A program made the translations under genes and the position numbers. A stretch of DNA of 64,000 nucleotides from Paenibacillus foliorum. Lineage in GTDB: Bacteria; Bacillota; Bacilli; Paenibacillales; NBRC-103111. The first letter of the stretch is position 1; each line of letters starts with the position of its first letter. The notes beneath the pieces are model-generated. The model was not told the DNA's origin, made no database searches, and saw nothing but the letters and a program-made list of their open reading frames with translations. The DNA is taken from positions 124,001 through 188,000 of the forward strand of contig NZ_WHOD01000128.1 in NCBI RefSeq assembly GCF_013141765.1, read 5' to 3'. Shown in pieces: positions 8,509 to 17,189 of the stretch.

Positions 8509-10544
8509 TGCTGAACACCAGCCCCTGCCAGAAGCTTGGCATCGCTGACATCTTCTTTCCCGCTGCCTTTGTTTTTAAGCATCTTCAGCTTAGACATGTA
8601 CTCCTGAACCACCTTGACAAAGGATGCATGCGACCAAGTCAAAGGCGAGACAGACATGGGGTCACCTGTATACGGATTGACTTGCTCCGCCAATACACCA
8701 CTTGGAAGAGCATGACTCATCGTCCAACGAATCAAATCGGCCGCTTCCTTCAGACCCTCTTCCGTTTTCGCAGTAGCAATCACCCATTCCGCATACCATA
8801 AAGTGCAAATAAACCATGGATTACCAGGCACTTTACCAACATCCTTGGTGACTTGGTGATAATAATCGTCGCTGTATCGAGCGATCCCCCCCACTTCAGT
8901 TTGTACCCACAGCTGATTCCGGATCGCCTTCATTGTTGCCTCGATACGTGGATCTCCAGCATCAAACATCTCAAAATCAAACAACGCATACAGGCTTGCA
9001 TCCAAGGTCAAATCCTGCTCATACTTGCTTTTTTCCCTATTCCAGTATAAGGATCTTACAAATCGTTTCTCCTGCTCCGAGTACATCTGCTTCTCAACGG
9101 CGCTCTTCATTTTGGCTGCCGTATCTCTATAGTGAATTACCCGAGCCTCATCTTTAAAATATTCGGCAAAATTAGCCGCAGCTAGCAAGCCTGCATATAC
9201 ACTGGATACGGTAAAAGCATGAACCCCATACCGTTCCTCCCACAAGTCATATGAAGGGAGTGGCAGGCTTGAAGCATCCCTGTACCTGATCATAAAGTCC
9301 GCAGCAGGTATAACCAGTTTATCGTAATCCTCTCTCGCATCATCCATTGTCTTGGCTAACTGGTGATGATGCCATAACGTATAAAGAACAAGCGCTGTCT
9401 CATCCTCTTGAATGGGCAGCTGTTTTTCTCCTGCAGCATTCACCCACGGATGCCAGCTCGACCCAGGTGATCCGTCCGGGTTGTATTTATGCTGCAAATA
9501 ACCGTCTTCCGTAATAGCTCGTCTACAAAATTGATAAAATTGCGATGTTAGCTTTACAAAACCCGAGCGGTCCAATGCATGTGCAATCAGAGCACCATCA
9601 CGCGGCCACATATACGAATAAGTATCCTTTGCAAACTTCAAAATATCCGAGTCATTAGCCGCTATAATCGCGCCGCGGTTATCCATATTGCTCCGGATTA
9701 TCAGGAGGCTTCTTTTATAGAAGGAAGCCATACTGGGATCCAACAGACCCAAATCATGCTGATCCTGCTCCAACCACTCTTTCCAAAAATTATATGTCCG
9801 TTGCAATAGCGCTTGCGGGGACGACTCTCGAACCTTATTTTCCAGCTTGCGAACCTGCTGCAGTTCACGTCCAAAGCATATCCAGAACCAAGCTTCCTTT
9901 GAACCATTCGCCGGAAGAGTTAGTGTCAACTCTATTGTGCCATCGACTGCGCCTTGTGCTACTGGATTGCATCCCAACTTACCGTCTTCAGCGTCCTTCC
10001 ATGTGCCCTCAAGCCCATTGAAGCCCTTTTGCCCAATAGCGTAACCGCTGCAATTGGCCGAATTGTTCTCATTCGTCCAACTCGATAAGGTCATGTAGCG
10101 ATGCCCTTTATAATAAACAAGCGAGTGAAGATCCGGATCATAATAAACCGTATTTCCTATACCGTTACCGCATAAATCCACATCCAAATGAAAATATAGC
10201 TTTACGGTACGCTCCTTACCCCAGGTATTGGTAATATTTACCTTGCGTAGAAACACGTTCTCTTGAACATCAACACCATCCCGTAATTGCATCTTCAAAC
10301 CTAAGCGTTCGTGAGAACCTTCTACATGACTAATCATCGAATCGTTTAAGTAAGAGACTTGCTTCATATATTCGGGATGATCAATCCAGAAAAAGCCCTC
10401 GTCTGTCCAAACCCCAAAATGTGATAGATGCTCAGCTGCTTGATTTTCCTGCCCGACATACGGGAAATAAATATCCCGCAAATTATAATTTCTATCGAAA
10501 TTCACCAATACGTTTCCATTTCCAAGAGGCAAATCACGTGCCAT
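8505..10544 (-). CDS. Glycoside hydrolase family 15 protein (glucoamylase-like)
   Basis: About 679 residues, the usual length of prokaryotic GH15. An N-terminal beta-sandwich (about residues 1-260) precedes the (alpha/alpha)6 barrel. Barrel landmarks are YMWPRDGALIAHALDR, WHPWVNA followed by IQEDETALVLY (the general-acid Glu region), PSYDLWEERYGVH and PLTWSHASFVKV (catalytic-base region). It has no signal peptide, so it should act in the cytoplasm on maltodextrins, isomaltose or possibly trehalose. The start is the ATG with AGGAGG nine bases upstream; 32 further codons are open upstream without a site. First gene of an operon with the glucose dehydrogenase. Confidence 0.88.
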   Translation of the reverse strand: MARDLPLGNGNVLVNFDRNYNLRDIYFPYVGQENQAAEHLSHFGVWTDEGFFWIDHPEYMKQVSYLNDSMISHVEGSHERLGLKMQLRDGVDVQENVFLRKVNITNTWGKERTVKLYFHLDVDLCGNGIGNTVYYDPDLHSLVYYKGHRYMTLSSWTNENNSANCSGYAIGQKGFNGLEGTWKDAEDGKLGCNPVAQGAVDGTIELTLTLPANGSKEAWFWICFGRELQQVRKLENKVRESSPQALLQRTYNFWKEWLEQDQHDLGLLDPSMASFYKRSLLIIRSNMDNRGAIIAANDSDILKFAKDTYSYMWPRDGALIAHALDRSGFVKLTSQFYQFCRRAITEDGYLQHKYNPDGSPGSSWHPWVNAAGEKQLPIQEDETALVLYTLWHHHQLAKTMDDAREDYDKLVIPAADFMIRYRDASSLPLPSYDLWEERYGVHAFTVSSVYAGLLAAANFAEYFKDEARVIHYRDTAAKMKSAVEKQMYSEQEKRFVRSLYWNREKSKYEQDLTLDASLYALFDFEMFDAGDPRIEATMKAIRNQLWVQTEVGGIARYSDDYYHQVTKDVGKVPGNPWFICTLWYAEWVIATAKTEEGLKEAADLIRWTMSHALPSGVLAEQVNPYTGDPMSVSPLTWSHASFVKVVQEYMSKLKMLKNKGSGKEDVSDAKLLAGAGVQQ

Positions 10545-10653
10545 CTGCTTAATCCTCCTCCGAATTTCATAAATATCTCGCATCATAAATTTAATAACAT
10601 TCCAACTAAATTTTGCCGAAAATACCAACAAATTATTCATCTCAGGGCAAAAC

Positions 10654-10684
10654 GAAAAAGCACCCTGGCTACCCCCATGTGCTT
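10654..10684 (-). terminator. Terminator after the unknown gene at 10713
   Basis: On the minus strand AGCAC pairs with GTGCT around a GC-rich inner part and is followed by TTTTTCGTTTTG; it also lies just upstream of the GH15 gene, separating the two transcripts. Confidence 0.65.
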
Positions 10685-10712
10685 ACAGTTACTTTTATTT
10701 AATTAATAGTTG

Positions 10713-11150
10713 TTATTTGCGCTTTCTGCCATGTTTGACAAGCGTCATTCGCCTCGAATGCCTTAGCCAAGAATAATACGCTTTCAAATCCCGCAGCTGT
10801 ATATCTTCCGAGATTTTCCCAAGAAAGGTTACTATTATCATTTTGTACAAAGGATTTCCGGCAATGTCGATTTCGTCCTTCAACAGCATAAATTCAGCAA
10901 CAACTACCAAATCCTCATCAATCAAATATACATCTTTCTCCTTTTCATAATAAGGATGCATTCTTTCATTTTTCAAGACATCCCATATATACGAGCATAT
11001 ATAATCAATACCGCTATGCTCATTACCAATTCGTTCTGTCCAACGTGACAGCGCATGGCTAGTTATGACTATATCGGCAATCTTGAATCCATTAAATTGG
11101 ATATAAAAGGGCTCATAGGTGCTCCAGCGGTTCATGATCTTGTCTCTCAT
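10713..11150 (-). CDS. Protein of unknown function, 145 residues
   Basis: I do not recognise this family. The product is soluble and basic at its C-terminus (HSRRMTLVKHGRKRK). It has a distinctive ITSHALSRWTERIG segment around residues 30-43 and a predicted beta-rich middle (DVYLIDEDLVVVAEFMLL). The combination of a small size and a basic tail would fit a nucleic-acid-binding or toxin-like role, but this is only a guess. An AAGGGGG ribosome site precedes the ATG. It is divergent from an XRE-LytTR-like regulator, with a perfect 18-bp dyad in the shared region, so it is probably a target of that regulator. Confidence 0.75.
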   Translation of the reverse strand: MRDKIMNRWSTYEPFYIQFNGFKIADIVITSHALSRWTERIGNEHSGIDYICSYIWDVLKNERMHPYYEKEKDVYLIDEDLVVVAEFMLLKDEIDIAGNPLYKMIIVTFLGKISEDIQLRDLKAYYSWLRHSRRMTLVKHGRKRK

Positions 11151-11171
11151 CTACAGGATCCCCCTTCTTGT

Positions 11172-11215
11172 TGTAGTATGCCGACTTTAATCTTAAATGT
11201 AGTATTTATACTACA
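11172..11215. promoter_or_regulatory. Perfect 18-bp dyad plus spaced half-site, candidate operator
   Basis: TGTAGTATTTATACTACA at 11198-11215 is a perfect inverted repeat with a 4-base centre. A further half-site TGTAGTATG begins at 11172, 26 bp from the first half of the dyad. It sits in the shared upstream region of the unknown gene and the XRE regulator, the expected place for an autoregulatory operator. Confidence 0.55.
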
Positions 11216-11363
11216 ATGCGTCAAGGCTTACAGCTTTATATTAACAATATTTTAGAATCTCGTAAAAGCACTCCAATGTTACATAATTGTTACATTTTTT
11301 TAACAAAACTATTTCATTTACCGAAATTCTCCTTTACAATACTTCTAGAGAGAGGTGAACATT

Positions 11364-12020
11364 TTGGGGGAAGCTATTCCTAATTTTGGTCAATTTTTAG
11401 AAAGTTTACGAGGTAATATGTCATTAAGAGAAGCCGCCAAAAAGTGCGGTCTTTCACACGCTTACATTCGCGATTTGGAATTGGAAAAAAACCGTTCTAC
11501 AAACGAGAAAATCACCCCTTCGCCTGACACTTTAAAAAAATTGTCTGGGGCTTATGGTTACCCTTATACGGAGCTTATGATCAAAGCGGGACATTTAATG
11601 GAACAAGACTTCTCTGGATCTTATCTAACCCCTATTCAGGTAGATTTGACCGCTGTATTTTATATTGAGATCGGAACGAAAGAAATATATTGCCTAAATC
11701 AAATTACGAGGATAACAAAGAGCATCGAATCCCTTAGAGACTTCAGTCAATTTCTCGATCTAGTAGACGAGCATGATTTTAAGAAAGTGGACACAAATAT
11801 TTATGTAAACTTCCAGCATATTCGTAAATATGATGAACACCTCGGCAAGCTTTATTTCGATTCACTAGGAGTTGGACTATCCGTTAAGATGTCCGAACCC
11901 TATCAGTGCAAATACCACGACCTTATTTACCCCCAAATTGCTACTAACAATAATACCAGCTATGAGATTACATTTGGTAAGAACAGCATGCTACAATCAC
12001 TCTTATCTTCGGTGGACTGA
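11364..12020 (+). CDS. XRE-type HTH regulator with C-terminal LytTR-like domain
   Basis: About 218 residues. Residues 1-70 form a Cro/CI helix-turn-helix (MSLREAAKKCGLSHAYIRDLE then PSPDTLKKLSGAYGYPYTEL). The C-terminal part, from about residue 88, has the plan of a LytTR domain, with NIYVNFQHIRKYDEHLGK matching the VN-x-x-HI core. It therefore seems to combine two DNA-binding-type domains. The TTG at 11364 is favoured because AGAGGTGA ends about seven bases before it; a GTG at 11355 overlaps that site. Divergent from the unknown 145-residue gene and followed by the GGDEF-EAL gene, whose N-terminus carries a similar LytTR-like module. Confidence 0.78.
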   Translation: MGEAIPNFGQFLESLRGNMSLREAAKKCGLSHAYIRDLELEKNRSTNEKITPSPDTLKKLSGAYGYPYTELMIKAGHLMEQDFSGSYLTPIQVDLTAVFYIEIGTKEIYCLNQITRITKSIESLRDFSQFLDLVDEHDFKKVDTNIYVNFQHIRKYDEHLGKLYFDSLGVGLSVKMSEPYQCKYHDLIYPQIATNNNTSYEITFGKNSMLQSLLSSVD

Positions 12021-12285
12021 AACACTATAATCCCTAGTATTATATGTGTTTTGCAGTAGCTGTAAGCGCTTAATTCGACAACTTTCTGCTTGTACATTAC
12101 AAAAATCTAATATAAACTGAAAAAGTAAACTATAGTATAGTTTTTTTGAAATATTTTCCATTCATTGCTTTCTAATCTAACTATTACACCATTTAGTATT
12201 GCACTAACTGCTGCCATTGTCGTATTTATATTAATTATTCATCTAACTTCATTATCTTAATCCTTCTCTTTGGAGCTGAGTCTTT

Positions 12286-14094
12286 ATGCAGAAAATTCCC
12301 GTTACTCGAGATGGCAAGAGAGGGTCAGAGATTATTATTATTGATTCGAGCGAAGTTATAAAAATCGAACGAATCCGCGACCGATCCATAGTCATTCATA
12401 CAAAAGACCAGCAATACTATCTGGATCTCTCCTTTGATAACTTAGAAGAATGGTTATTTGAAGACGGATTCAGGTTTCTCGACAGCGCAAATCTAGTGAA
12501 TATGAATCATGTCGGTGAATATGACTCTAAAAAAGGTATTGTTTATCTTGACAAAGAGGACCGGAAGTATTCCAAAACTGCTTCCGCTGCCCGAATACAT
12601 AAGGAACATATTCATAATGTCATGCAAATCATGGAGACCACTGATCCTAACAACACACAACAAAATCAAGCAGAACAAGACGAGCTGTTCGCTAAAATTA
12701 TTAGTGAGACAAACGATGAACAGTTTCTTCGATCCTATGCTACTATTCGTGCAGTCAATGCACGCAAGCGTGCTGAACAAAAAATAGTTCACATGGCTTA
12801 CCACGATTCATTGACGAATTTGCCTAATCGTCTTCATTTTGATGAAAGACTTAAGACTTGTTTCGAACATGCTGAACAAATCGGTGGCATGATGGCGGTT
12901 ATCTTCTTCGATCTTGACCGCTTTAAAGTAATCAACGATACGCTCGGTCATCATGTTGGCGACCAGCTGCTGCAATTACTAGCCCAGAAACTCCAGATCT
13001 ATGTGAAAGAAAAAGATATCGTAGCACGATTCGGCGGCGATGAATTTATCATATTGCTCTCAGATATTACACATATCGATGAAGCCGCACAGTTCGCCAA
13101 AGGGATTCCAGAATTATTGAAGGAACCTTTTATTATTGAAAACCAAGAGCTCTTTGTAACAGCCAGCATAGGAATAAGTCTATACCCCCATGATAGCACA
13201 GACGTAAAAACATTACTGAAAAACGCTGACATAGCCATGTATCGCTCCAAAGAGAAGGGTGGGAATTCGTACCATTATTATCAGCCAGAGATGAACAAGC
13301 GTTCCTTACATAGATTAAATTTGGAGATCCATCTGCGTAAAGCATTGGAGCGTGACGAATTTCGCATATTTTATCAGCCCATTGTTGATTTAAGCAAGGG
13401 ACAGATTTATGGCATGGAATCCTTAATACGTTGGGCTCACCCTGAATGGGGTATGATATCCCCTGCAGAATTCATCCCTCTTGCCGAGGAAACCGGGTTA
13501 ATTATACCGATTGGCAATTGGGTATTGAAACAGTCCTGTCTTAATAATAAAAAATGGCAAAACATGGGACATCCTCCCTTATGTGTTTCTGTCAACATTT
13601 CCGCGATACAATTTCACCAGCCTCAATTCGTACAGCTTGTAGAGAAGACACTTGAGGAAACGGGCTTGGAGCCCAAGCTTCTATGCTTGGAAATAACCGA
13701 GAATGTGGCTATGACCAATATCGCTTATATTATGGACACCATGCAGAAGCTGAGAGCACTGGGAGTACGAATCTCCATCGACGATTTTGGTACTGGCTAT
13801 TCATCATTTAGCTATTTGAAACGGTTTAGGGTCCATACCTTAAAAATTGATCAGTCTTTTATCCGTGATGTAACGGTTGATGAAGAAAATGCGGCTATAG
13901 TAACTGCTTTAATCGCTATGTCCCGCCAATTAAAAATAAAATCGTTGGCAGAAGGTGTGGAAACTCAAGAGCAGCTCGACTTCCTGATTAATCAAGGCTG
14001 CGACGAGATACAAGGCTATGTTTTTAGCAAGCCTATGCCTGCGCATGAGTTTGAACTTATGATTAAAGAAAACAAGCAGCTGTACCAAATGTAA
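12286..14094 (+). CDS. LytTR-like domain - GGDEF - EAL protein, cyclic-di-GMP turnover
   Basis: A 602-residue cytoplasmic protein with no membrane segment. Residues 1-110 resemble a LytTR domain (LVNMNHVGEYD near residue 70). The GGDEF domain has an intact active site at 250-254 (RFGGDEF); the inhibitory site RxxD is KEKD at 241-244, so product inhibition may be weak. The EAL domain keeps its key residues: ESL at 378-380 for EAL, NIS, LEITEN, DDFGTG at 499-504 and EGVET, so phosphodiesterase activity is plausible. Either activity could dominate. The ribosome site is TTGGAG. A strong terminator follows. The N-terminal module suggests that DNA or a partner regulator is sensed rather than a periplasmic ligand. 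Confidence 0.9.
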   Translation: MQKIPVTRDGKRGSEIIIIDSSEVIKIERIRDRSIVIHTKDQQYYLDLSFDNLEEWLFEDGFRFLDSANLVNMNHVGEYDSKKGIVYLDKEDRKYSKTASAARIHKEHIHNVMQIMETTDPNNTQQNQAEQDELFAKIISETNDEQFLRSYATIRAVNARKRAEQKIVHMAYHDSLTNLPNRLHFDERLKTCFEHAEQIGGMMAVIFFDLDRFKVINDTLGHHVGDQLLQLLAQKLQIYVKEKDIVARFGGDEFIILLSDITHIDEAAQFAKGIPELLKEPFIIENQELFVTASIGISLYPHDSTDVKTLLKNADIAMYRSKEKGGNSYHYYQPEMNKRSLHRLNLEIHLRKALERDEFRIFYQPIVDLSKGQIYGMESLIRWAHPEWGMISPAEFIPLAEETGLIIPIGNWVLKQSCLNNKKWQNMGHPPLCVSVNISAIQFHQPQFVQLVEKTLEETGLEPKLLCLEITENVAMTNIAYIMDTMQKLRALGVRISIDDFGTGYSSFSYLKRFRVHTLKIDQSFIRDVTVDEENAAIVTALIAMSRQLKIKSLAEGVETQEQLDFLINQGCDEIQGYVFSKPMPAHEFELMIKENKQLYQM

Positions 14095-14141
14095 ATAAGA
14101 GGAAAAAGTGAGGTTGTTAACTGAAACTTTTTCCTCTTATT
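14094..14141 (+). terminator. Terminator of the GGDEF-EAL gene
   Basis: A perfect 16-bp stem (14094-14109 with 14126-14141) containing A-rich and T-rich arms lies directly at the stop codon. Confidence 0.85.
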
Positions 14142-14187
14142 TACGTTTATAACATTGAAGCAACCGACATGTGAAAGGACAGAATTC

Positions 14188-15330
14188 ATGGCAACCCAAA
14201 TATCACGTAATGCGAATGCCGGCAGCGGTCCCAAACCAAAACCTCGTTCACCCAAAAAAACGAAGAAATCGTCAGCACTTCTAACTTTATTTTTGTATAC
14301 GGTCAGTGTTCTGCTCCTAATGGGGATGTTATTCAGCTTTTGGTTCTTTATGACGAGTTCCGGCTCCAATCTTCGCTTCTTGATGGCTGATACGCTAATT
14401 ACAACACAGCATCGTCATTGGGCGACTTACCTAATTGGGCAAGAAGAATTGGATCGAAGGGTCAACCGCTATTGGCAGCAGTTCGATAACTTTGCAGAGG
14501 TCAAGGATCAGCAGCTAGTGCATGTTACCAAGCCGGACACCAGCTCAGCTAAGCCGGCACAAAAAAAGCCATTGGTGGAGATCGAACCGATATCAGGCAC
14601 CAATTTCAAAGGTCATCTTCTCATTGTCAACGATCCCAAAAAGCTAAGAATTGCAGTCCCTGGAACGCAAGGTAAAGGGGAAAAGGTTTCATCTATGGTC
14701 AAACGTCTTGGAGCAGAGGCAGGAGTAAATGCCGGAGGCTTCGTAGATCCTGAATGGATGGGCAACGGCTTTCAACCTACTGGAATTGTGATGTCAGGTG
14801 GCACGATTTTTTATAATGACGGTGGGATGAATACCCCCAATCATATCGTTGGCATCGATAAAGATGGACGAATGATTGCAGGCAAATACAAGCCGAGTGA
14901 GCTGCTCCAGATGGGAGTTCAAGAAGCGGTCACCTTTGCACCACGCTTTATTGTAAATGGTGTGGGGCAGATTAAAAACCAAGCCGACGGTTGGGGTATT
15001 GCGCCTCGTACAGCAATGGCTCAGAAGGAAGATGGCACGATCATGTTCGCTATCATAGATGGCAGGAAACCGGGCCATAGTATCGGCGCAACCTTATTCG
15101 ATATTCAAAACATATTCCTTGAGCATGGAGCTGTTACAGCAGCCAATCTGGATGGAGGCTCTTCCACCGTTCTGGTGCATGATAATAAAATAATAAACCG
15201 CCCTTCCAGCGAATATGGCGAACGTTATTTGCCTACGGCTTGGCTCGTTTTTGATAGCCCCAAATCAGCAGACATTCGAAATATTTGGCAGGGGCTTGAT
15301 CCTAGCAAAATTGATCCATCCAAATGGTAG
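14188..15330 (+). CDS. Phosphodiester glycosidase (NAGPA/DUF2233) domain membrane protein
   Basis: About 380 residues: a basic Pro/Lys-rich cytoplasmic head, one transmembrane helix near residues 30-55, and an extracellular NAGPA-like domain in the C-terminal 230 residues. Domain landmarks are GVNAGGFVDP, PRTAMAQ and NLDGGSSTVLV (the Asp-Gly-Gly-Ser active-site loop). Related proteins hydrolyse N-acetylglucosamine-1-phosphodiester bonds or trim exopolysaccharide and wall polymers; the exact substrate is unknown. The ATG at 14188 has GAAAGGA eight to nine bases upstream; an upstream TTG extension lacks a site. Confidence 0.85.
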   Translation: MATQISRNANAGSGPKPKPRSPKKTKKSSALLTLFLYTVSVLLLMGMLFSFWFFMTSSGSNLRFLMADTLITTQHRHWATYLIGQEELDRRVNRYWQQFDNFAEVKDQQLVHVTKPDTSSAKPAQKKPLVEIEPISGTNFKGHLLIVNDPKKLRIAVPGTQGKGEKVSSMVKRLGAEAGVNAGGFVDPEWMGNGFQPTGIVMSGGTIFYNDGGMNTPNHIVGIDKDGRMIAGKYKPSELLQMGVQEAVTFAPRFIVNGVGQIKNQADGWGIAPRTAMAQKEDGTIMFAIIDGRKPGHSIGATLFDIQNIFLEHGAVTAANLDGGSSTVLVHDNKIINRPSSEYGERYLPTAWLVFDSPKSADIRNIWQGLDPSKIDPSKW

Positions 15331-15364
15331 GTACTAGGTTCTCATACTAGTAACAGTATCAAAA

Positions 15365-15404
15365 GCAAACAAGAAGCCTCCAAAGCAAGAGGCTTCTTAT
15401 TTGC
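15365..15404. terminator. Bidirectional terminator
   Basis: Stem AAGAAGCCTC (15371-15380) with GAGGCTTCTT (15389-15398), extended by GCAAA/TTTGC flanks, between the convergent NAGPA and YtxH genes. Confidence 0.85.
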
Positions 15405-15423
15405 TGTCTCCTATGTTATCGGT

Positions 15424-15801
15424 TTATTTCTCGTTTTCTTCACTTTCTACAACCGTAGCAGCAACAGGTGCTTCCAACGATTCCAAGCTTTCAGCTTTTG
15501 GATGTTTCCAAGAAAGAGCCGTTTCCTTAGCTTTTCCTGCCCATTCCGATGTTTGACGGCCAATCGTTTGCACGGCATGCTGTGTCTTATCACTAATCGT
15601 GCCAGCTATTTGCTTAGATTTGTCAGCAACCGTCCCCGCTACTTGCTGCGTTTTCTCAGTAACATTGTGTACCCCTTCCGAGATATCGGCTCTCAGCTCA
15701 CGACCTGATTTAGGCGCAAACAGTAGCGCTGTTACCGCTCCTAATAATGTACCTACAACGGCTCCGATCAATAAATCTTTCCCTTTTTTTTCCGCTGCCA
15801 T
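15424..15801 (-). CDS. YtxH domain protein
   Basis: About 125 residues: an N-terminal glycine-rich hydrophobic helix (LIGAVVGTLLGAVTALLFAPKSG), which is the YtxH hallmark, followed by amphipathic repeats of the type KTQQVAGTVADKSKQIAGT resembling LEA/apolipoprotein helices, and an acidic tail. YtxH-type proteins are membrane-attached general-stress proteins of unclear function. AAGGAG lies nine bases before the ATG at 15801; two earlier ATGs overlap that site. Second gene of a ytxG-ytxH-like pair. Confidence 0.85.
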   Translation of the reverse strand: MAAEKKGKDLLIGAVVGTLLGAVTALLFAPKSGRELRADISEGVHNVTEKTQQVAGTVADKSKQIAGTISDKTQHAVQTIGRQTSEWAGKAKETALSWKHPKAESLESLEAPVAATVVESEENEK

Positions 15802-15815
15802 TTCATTCATCTCCT

Positions 15816-16277
15816 TCATTGTTGTTCACCCGTCTGGACTTTTGCTTTTGAAGATTTGGAGGCCTGCCACCTTTGCCATAGCTGCATGCTGATAGAGGTA
15901 AGCTCAAGAAGGTCTCGCATCGTATCTTTGCTGTTATGCAGAGTGCTGCTTGCCTCCGTGACTGAATCCGACAAAGTACGGGAAACAAGCCTTACAGATT
16001 GGGATAAACGGCTGGCCGCTGCCCCAGTCTGCTCCATCGCATCTACAAAACCATCAGCAGCTTTGATTTTCTCTTGGACATCCTCAACTAGCTTCTGAGT
16101 AAGTTGGATCAAATGCTTCGATTCTACCGCTGTCTGCTCGAGCCTTGTCTGGAGCTGACTAAGCGTAATATGTGTCTCCTTTATCGTCCTACGAGTTTCA
16201 ATTAGTGTTGGAATTAGGAATCCGATTAAGACAACCACTGCGATAGAAACAATAAGAACTGCTATTTGCCAGAGCAT
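15816..16277 (-). CDS. DUF948 (YtxG-like) protein
   Basis: About 153 residues with one N-terminal transmembrane helix (IAVLIVSIAVVVLIGFLIP) and a long coiled-coil body, the DUF948 plan. In Bacillus the homologue YtxG is encoded next to YtxH as a stationary-phase or stress operon, and the same order is seen here with the stop 14 bases before the YtxH start. The GGTGGAGG ribosome site fixes the ATG at 16277; a 20-codon upstream extension has none. Confidence 0.83.
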   Translation of the reverse strand: MLWQIAVLIVSIAVVVLIGFLIPTLIETRRTIKETHITLSQLQTRLEQTAVESKHLIQLTQKLVEDVQEKIKAADGFVDAMEQTGAAASRLSQSVRLVSRTLSDSVTEASSTLHNSKDTMRDLLELTSISMQLWQRWQASKSSKAKVQTGEQQ

Positions 16278-16477
16278 TTGCCTCCACCCCCTTCCTGACA
16301 AGCAACGCCCTAGACGAATGCCTATGGAATAGTACATTATAAGTAGGAGGGAAGCATTTTGACACTAAATATCCGAATTTATCCTAACTTTTTTGTCAGA
16401 TCGATGACTCACTGTATGAAAAGATCGAAAAGAATGTCATAATAGACCTATAACTTGGGGATGAGGTGGATGCAAAC

Positions 16478-17113
16478 ATGAATCGGGAACAAGGACTACA
16501 ATTAGTTGAACAAACACGTATAATCGCCATTGTACGCGGTGTGGAGCAACAACATATCACCGGTGTAGCTCAAGCGCTGTTGGACGGAGGCGTTCGAGTA
16601 ATGGAAATTACATTGAACACGCCAGGCGCCACTACGATGATTGCACAGCTGCAGAAGCAATTCGGTGAACAAATGTATATAGGTGCTGGAACTGTGCTTG
16701 ATATAGACGATACGAAGAAGGCTATTGAAGCTGGCGCATCCTATTTGGTAACACCTAATATAGATGAAGATGTCATTCGTTACGCGGCAGAGCAAGGAAT
16801 TCCTATCTTTCCAGGCGCTATGACTCCTACTGAAATTGTGAAGGCTTGGAAAGCGGGCGCGACAGCCGTAAAGATTTTCCCAGGCGCAAGCCTCGGCATT
16901 GGCTACATTAAAGAGCTTCAAGGTCCGCTCAACCATATCCCAATGGTTGCTGTGGGAGGTGTCAGCGAGGATAATATCGCGCAATTTATTCAAGCGGGAT
17001 GCCATGGCGTTGGTATTGGAGGCTCTCTGGTCAATTTAAAGGAGATCACAGCTGGCAATTACGGTTGGATTAAGGATAAAGCAGCACGTCTTGTAGCAAA
17101 TGCAAAGCTTTGA
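16478..17113 (+). CDS. eda: Bifunctional 4-hydroxy-2-oxoglutarate / 2-dehydro-3-deoxy-6-phosphogluconate aldolase
   Basis: About 211 residues, the usual KDPG/KHG aldolase length. It cleaves KDPG to pyruvate and glyceraldehyde-3-phosphate in the Entner-Doudoroff or hexuronate routes. Visible active-site residues are Arg in IAIVRGV, Glu in MEITLNTP, the TPN(I) loop and the Schiff-base Lys in AVKIFPG. The GAGGTGG ribosome site lies eight bases before the ATG at 16478; a GTG four codons earlier overlaps it. It is alone here, without the dehydratase or kinase, so its pathway partners lie elsewhere. Confidence 0.95.
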   Translation: MNREQGLQLVEQTRIIAIVRGVEQQHITGVAQALLDGGVRVMEITLNTPGATTMIAQLQKQFGEQMYIGAGTVLDIDDTKKAIEAGASYLVTPNIDEDVIRYAAEQGIPIFPGAMTPTEIVKAWKAGATAVKIFPGASLGIGYIKELQGPLNHIPMVAVGGVSEDNIAQFIQAGCHGVGIGGSLVNLKEITAGNYGWIKDKAARLVANAKL

Positions 17114-17131
17114 TTAGAATACAGCATACAG

Positions 17132-17165
17132 AACGTCTATCCTCTTGAGGATGGGCGTTTTTTTC
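17132..17165 (+). terminator. Terminator of eda
   Basis: Stem AACGTCTATCCTC with GAGGATGGGCGTT (G-T pairs allowed) and a run of seven T residues. Confidence 0.9.
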
Positions 17166-17189
17166 ATAAAAAAATAAACTCTCATCACA

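Noticed and set aside
7667..8801. Long plus-strand open frames across the glucose dehydrogenase and GH15 genes
   Set aside because: Ser/Pro/Arg-rich translations antisense to clearly coding sequence.
12061..12074. cre-like sequence TGTAAGCGCTTAAT upstream of the GGDEF-EAL gene
   Set aside because: Two of the conserved last bases differ from the CcpA consensus and the position relative to a promoter is unknown.
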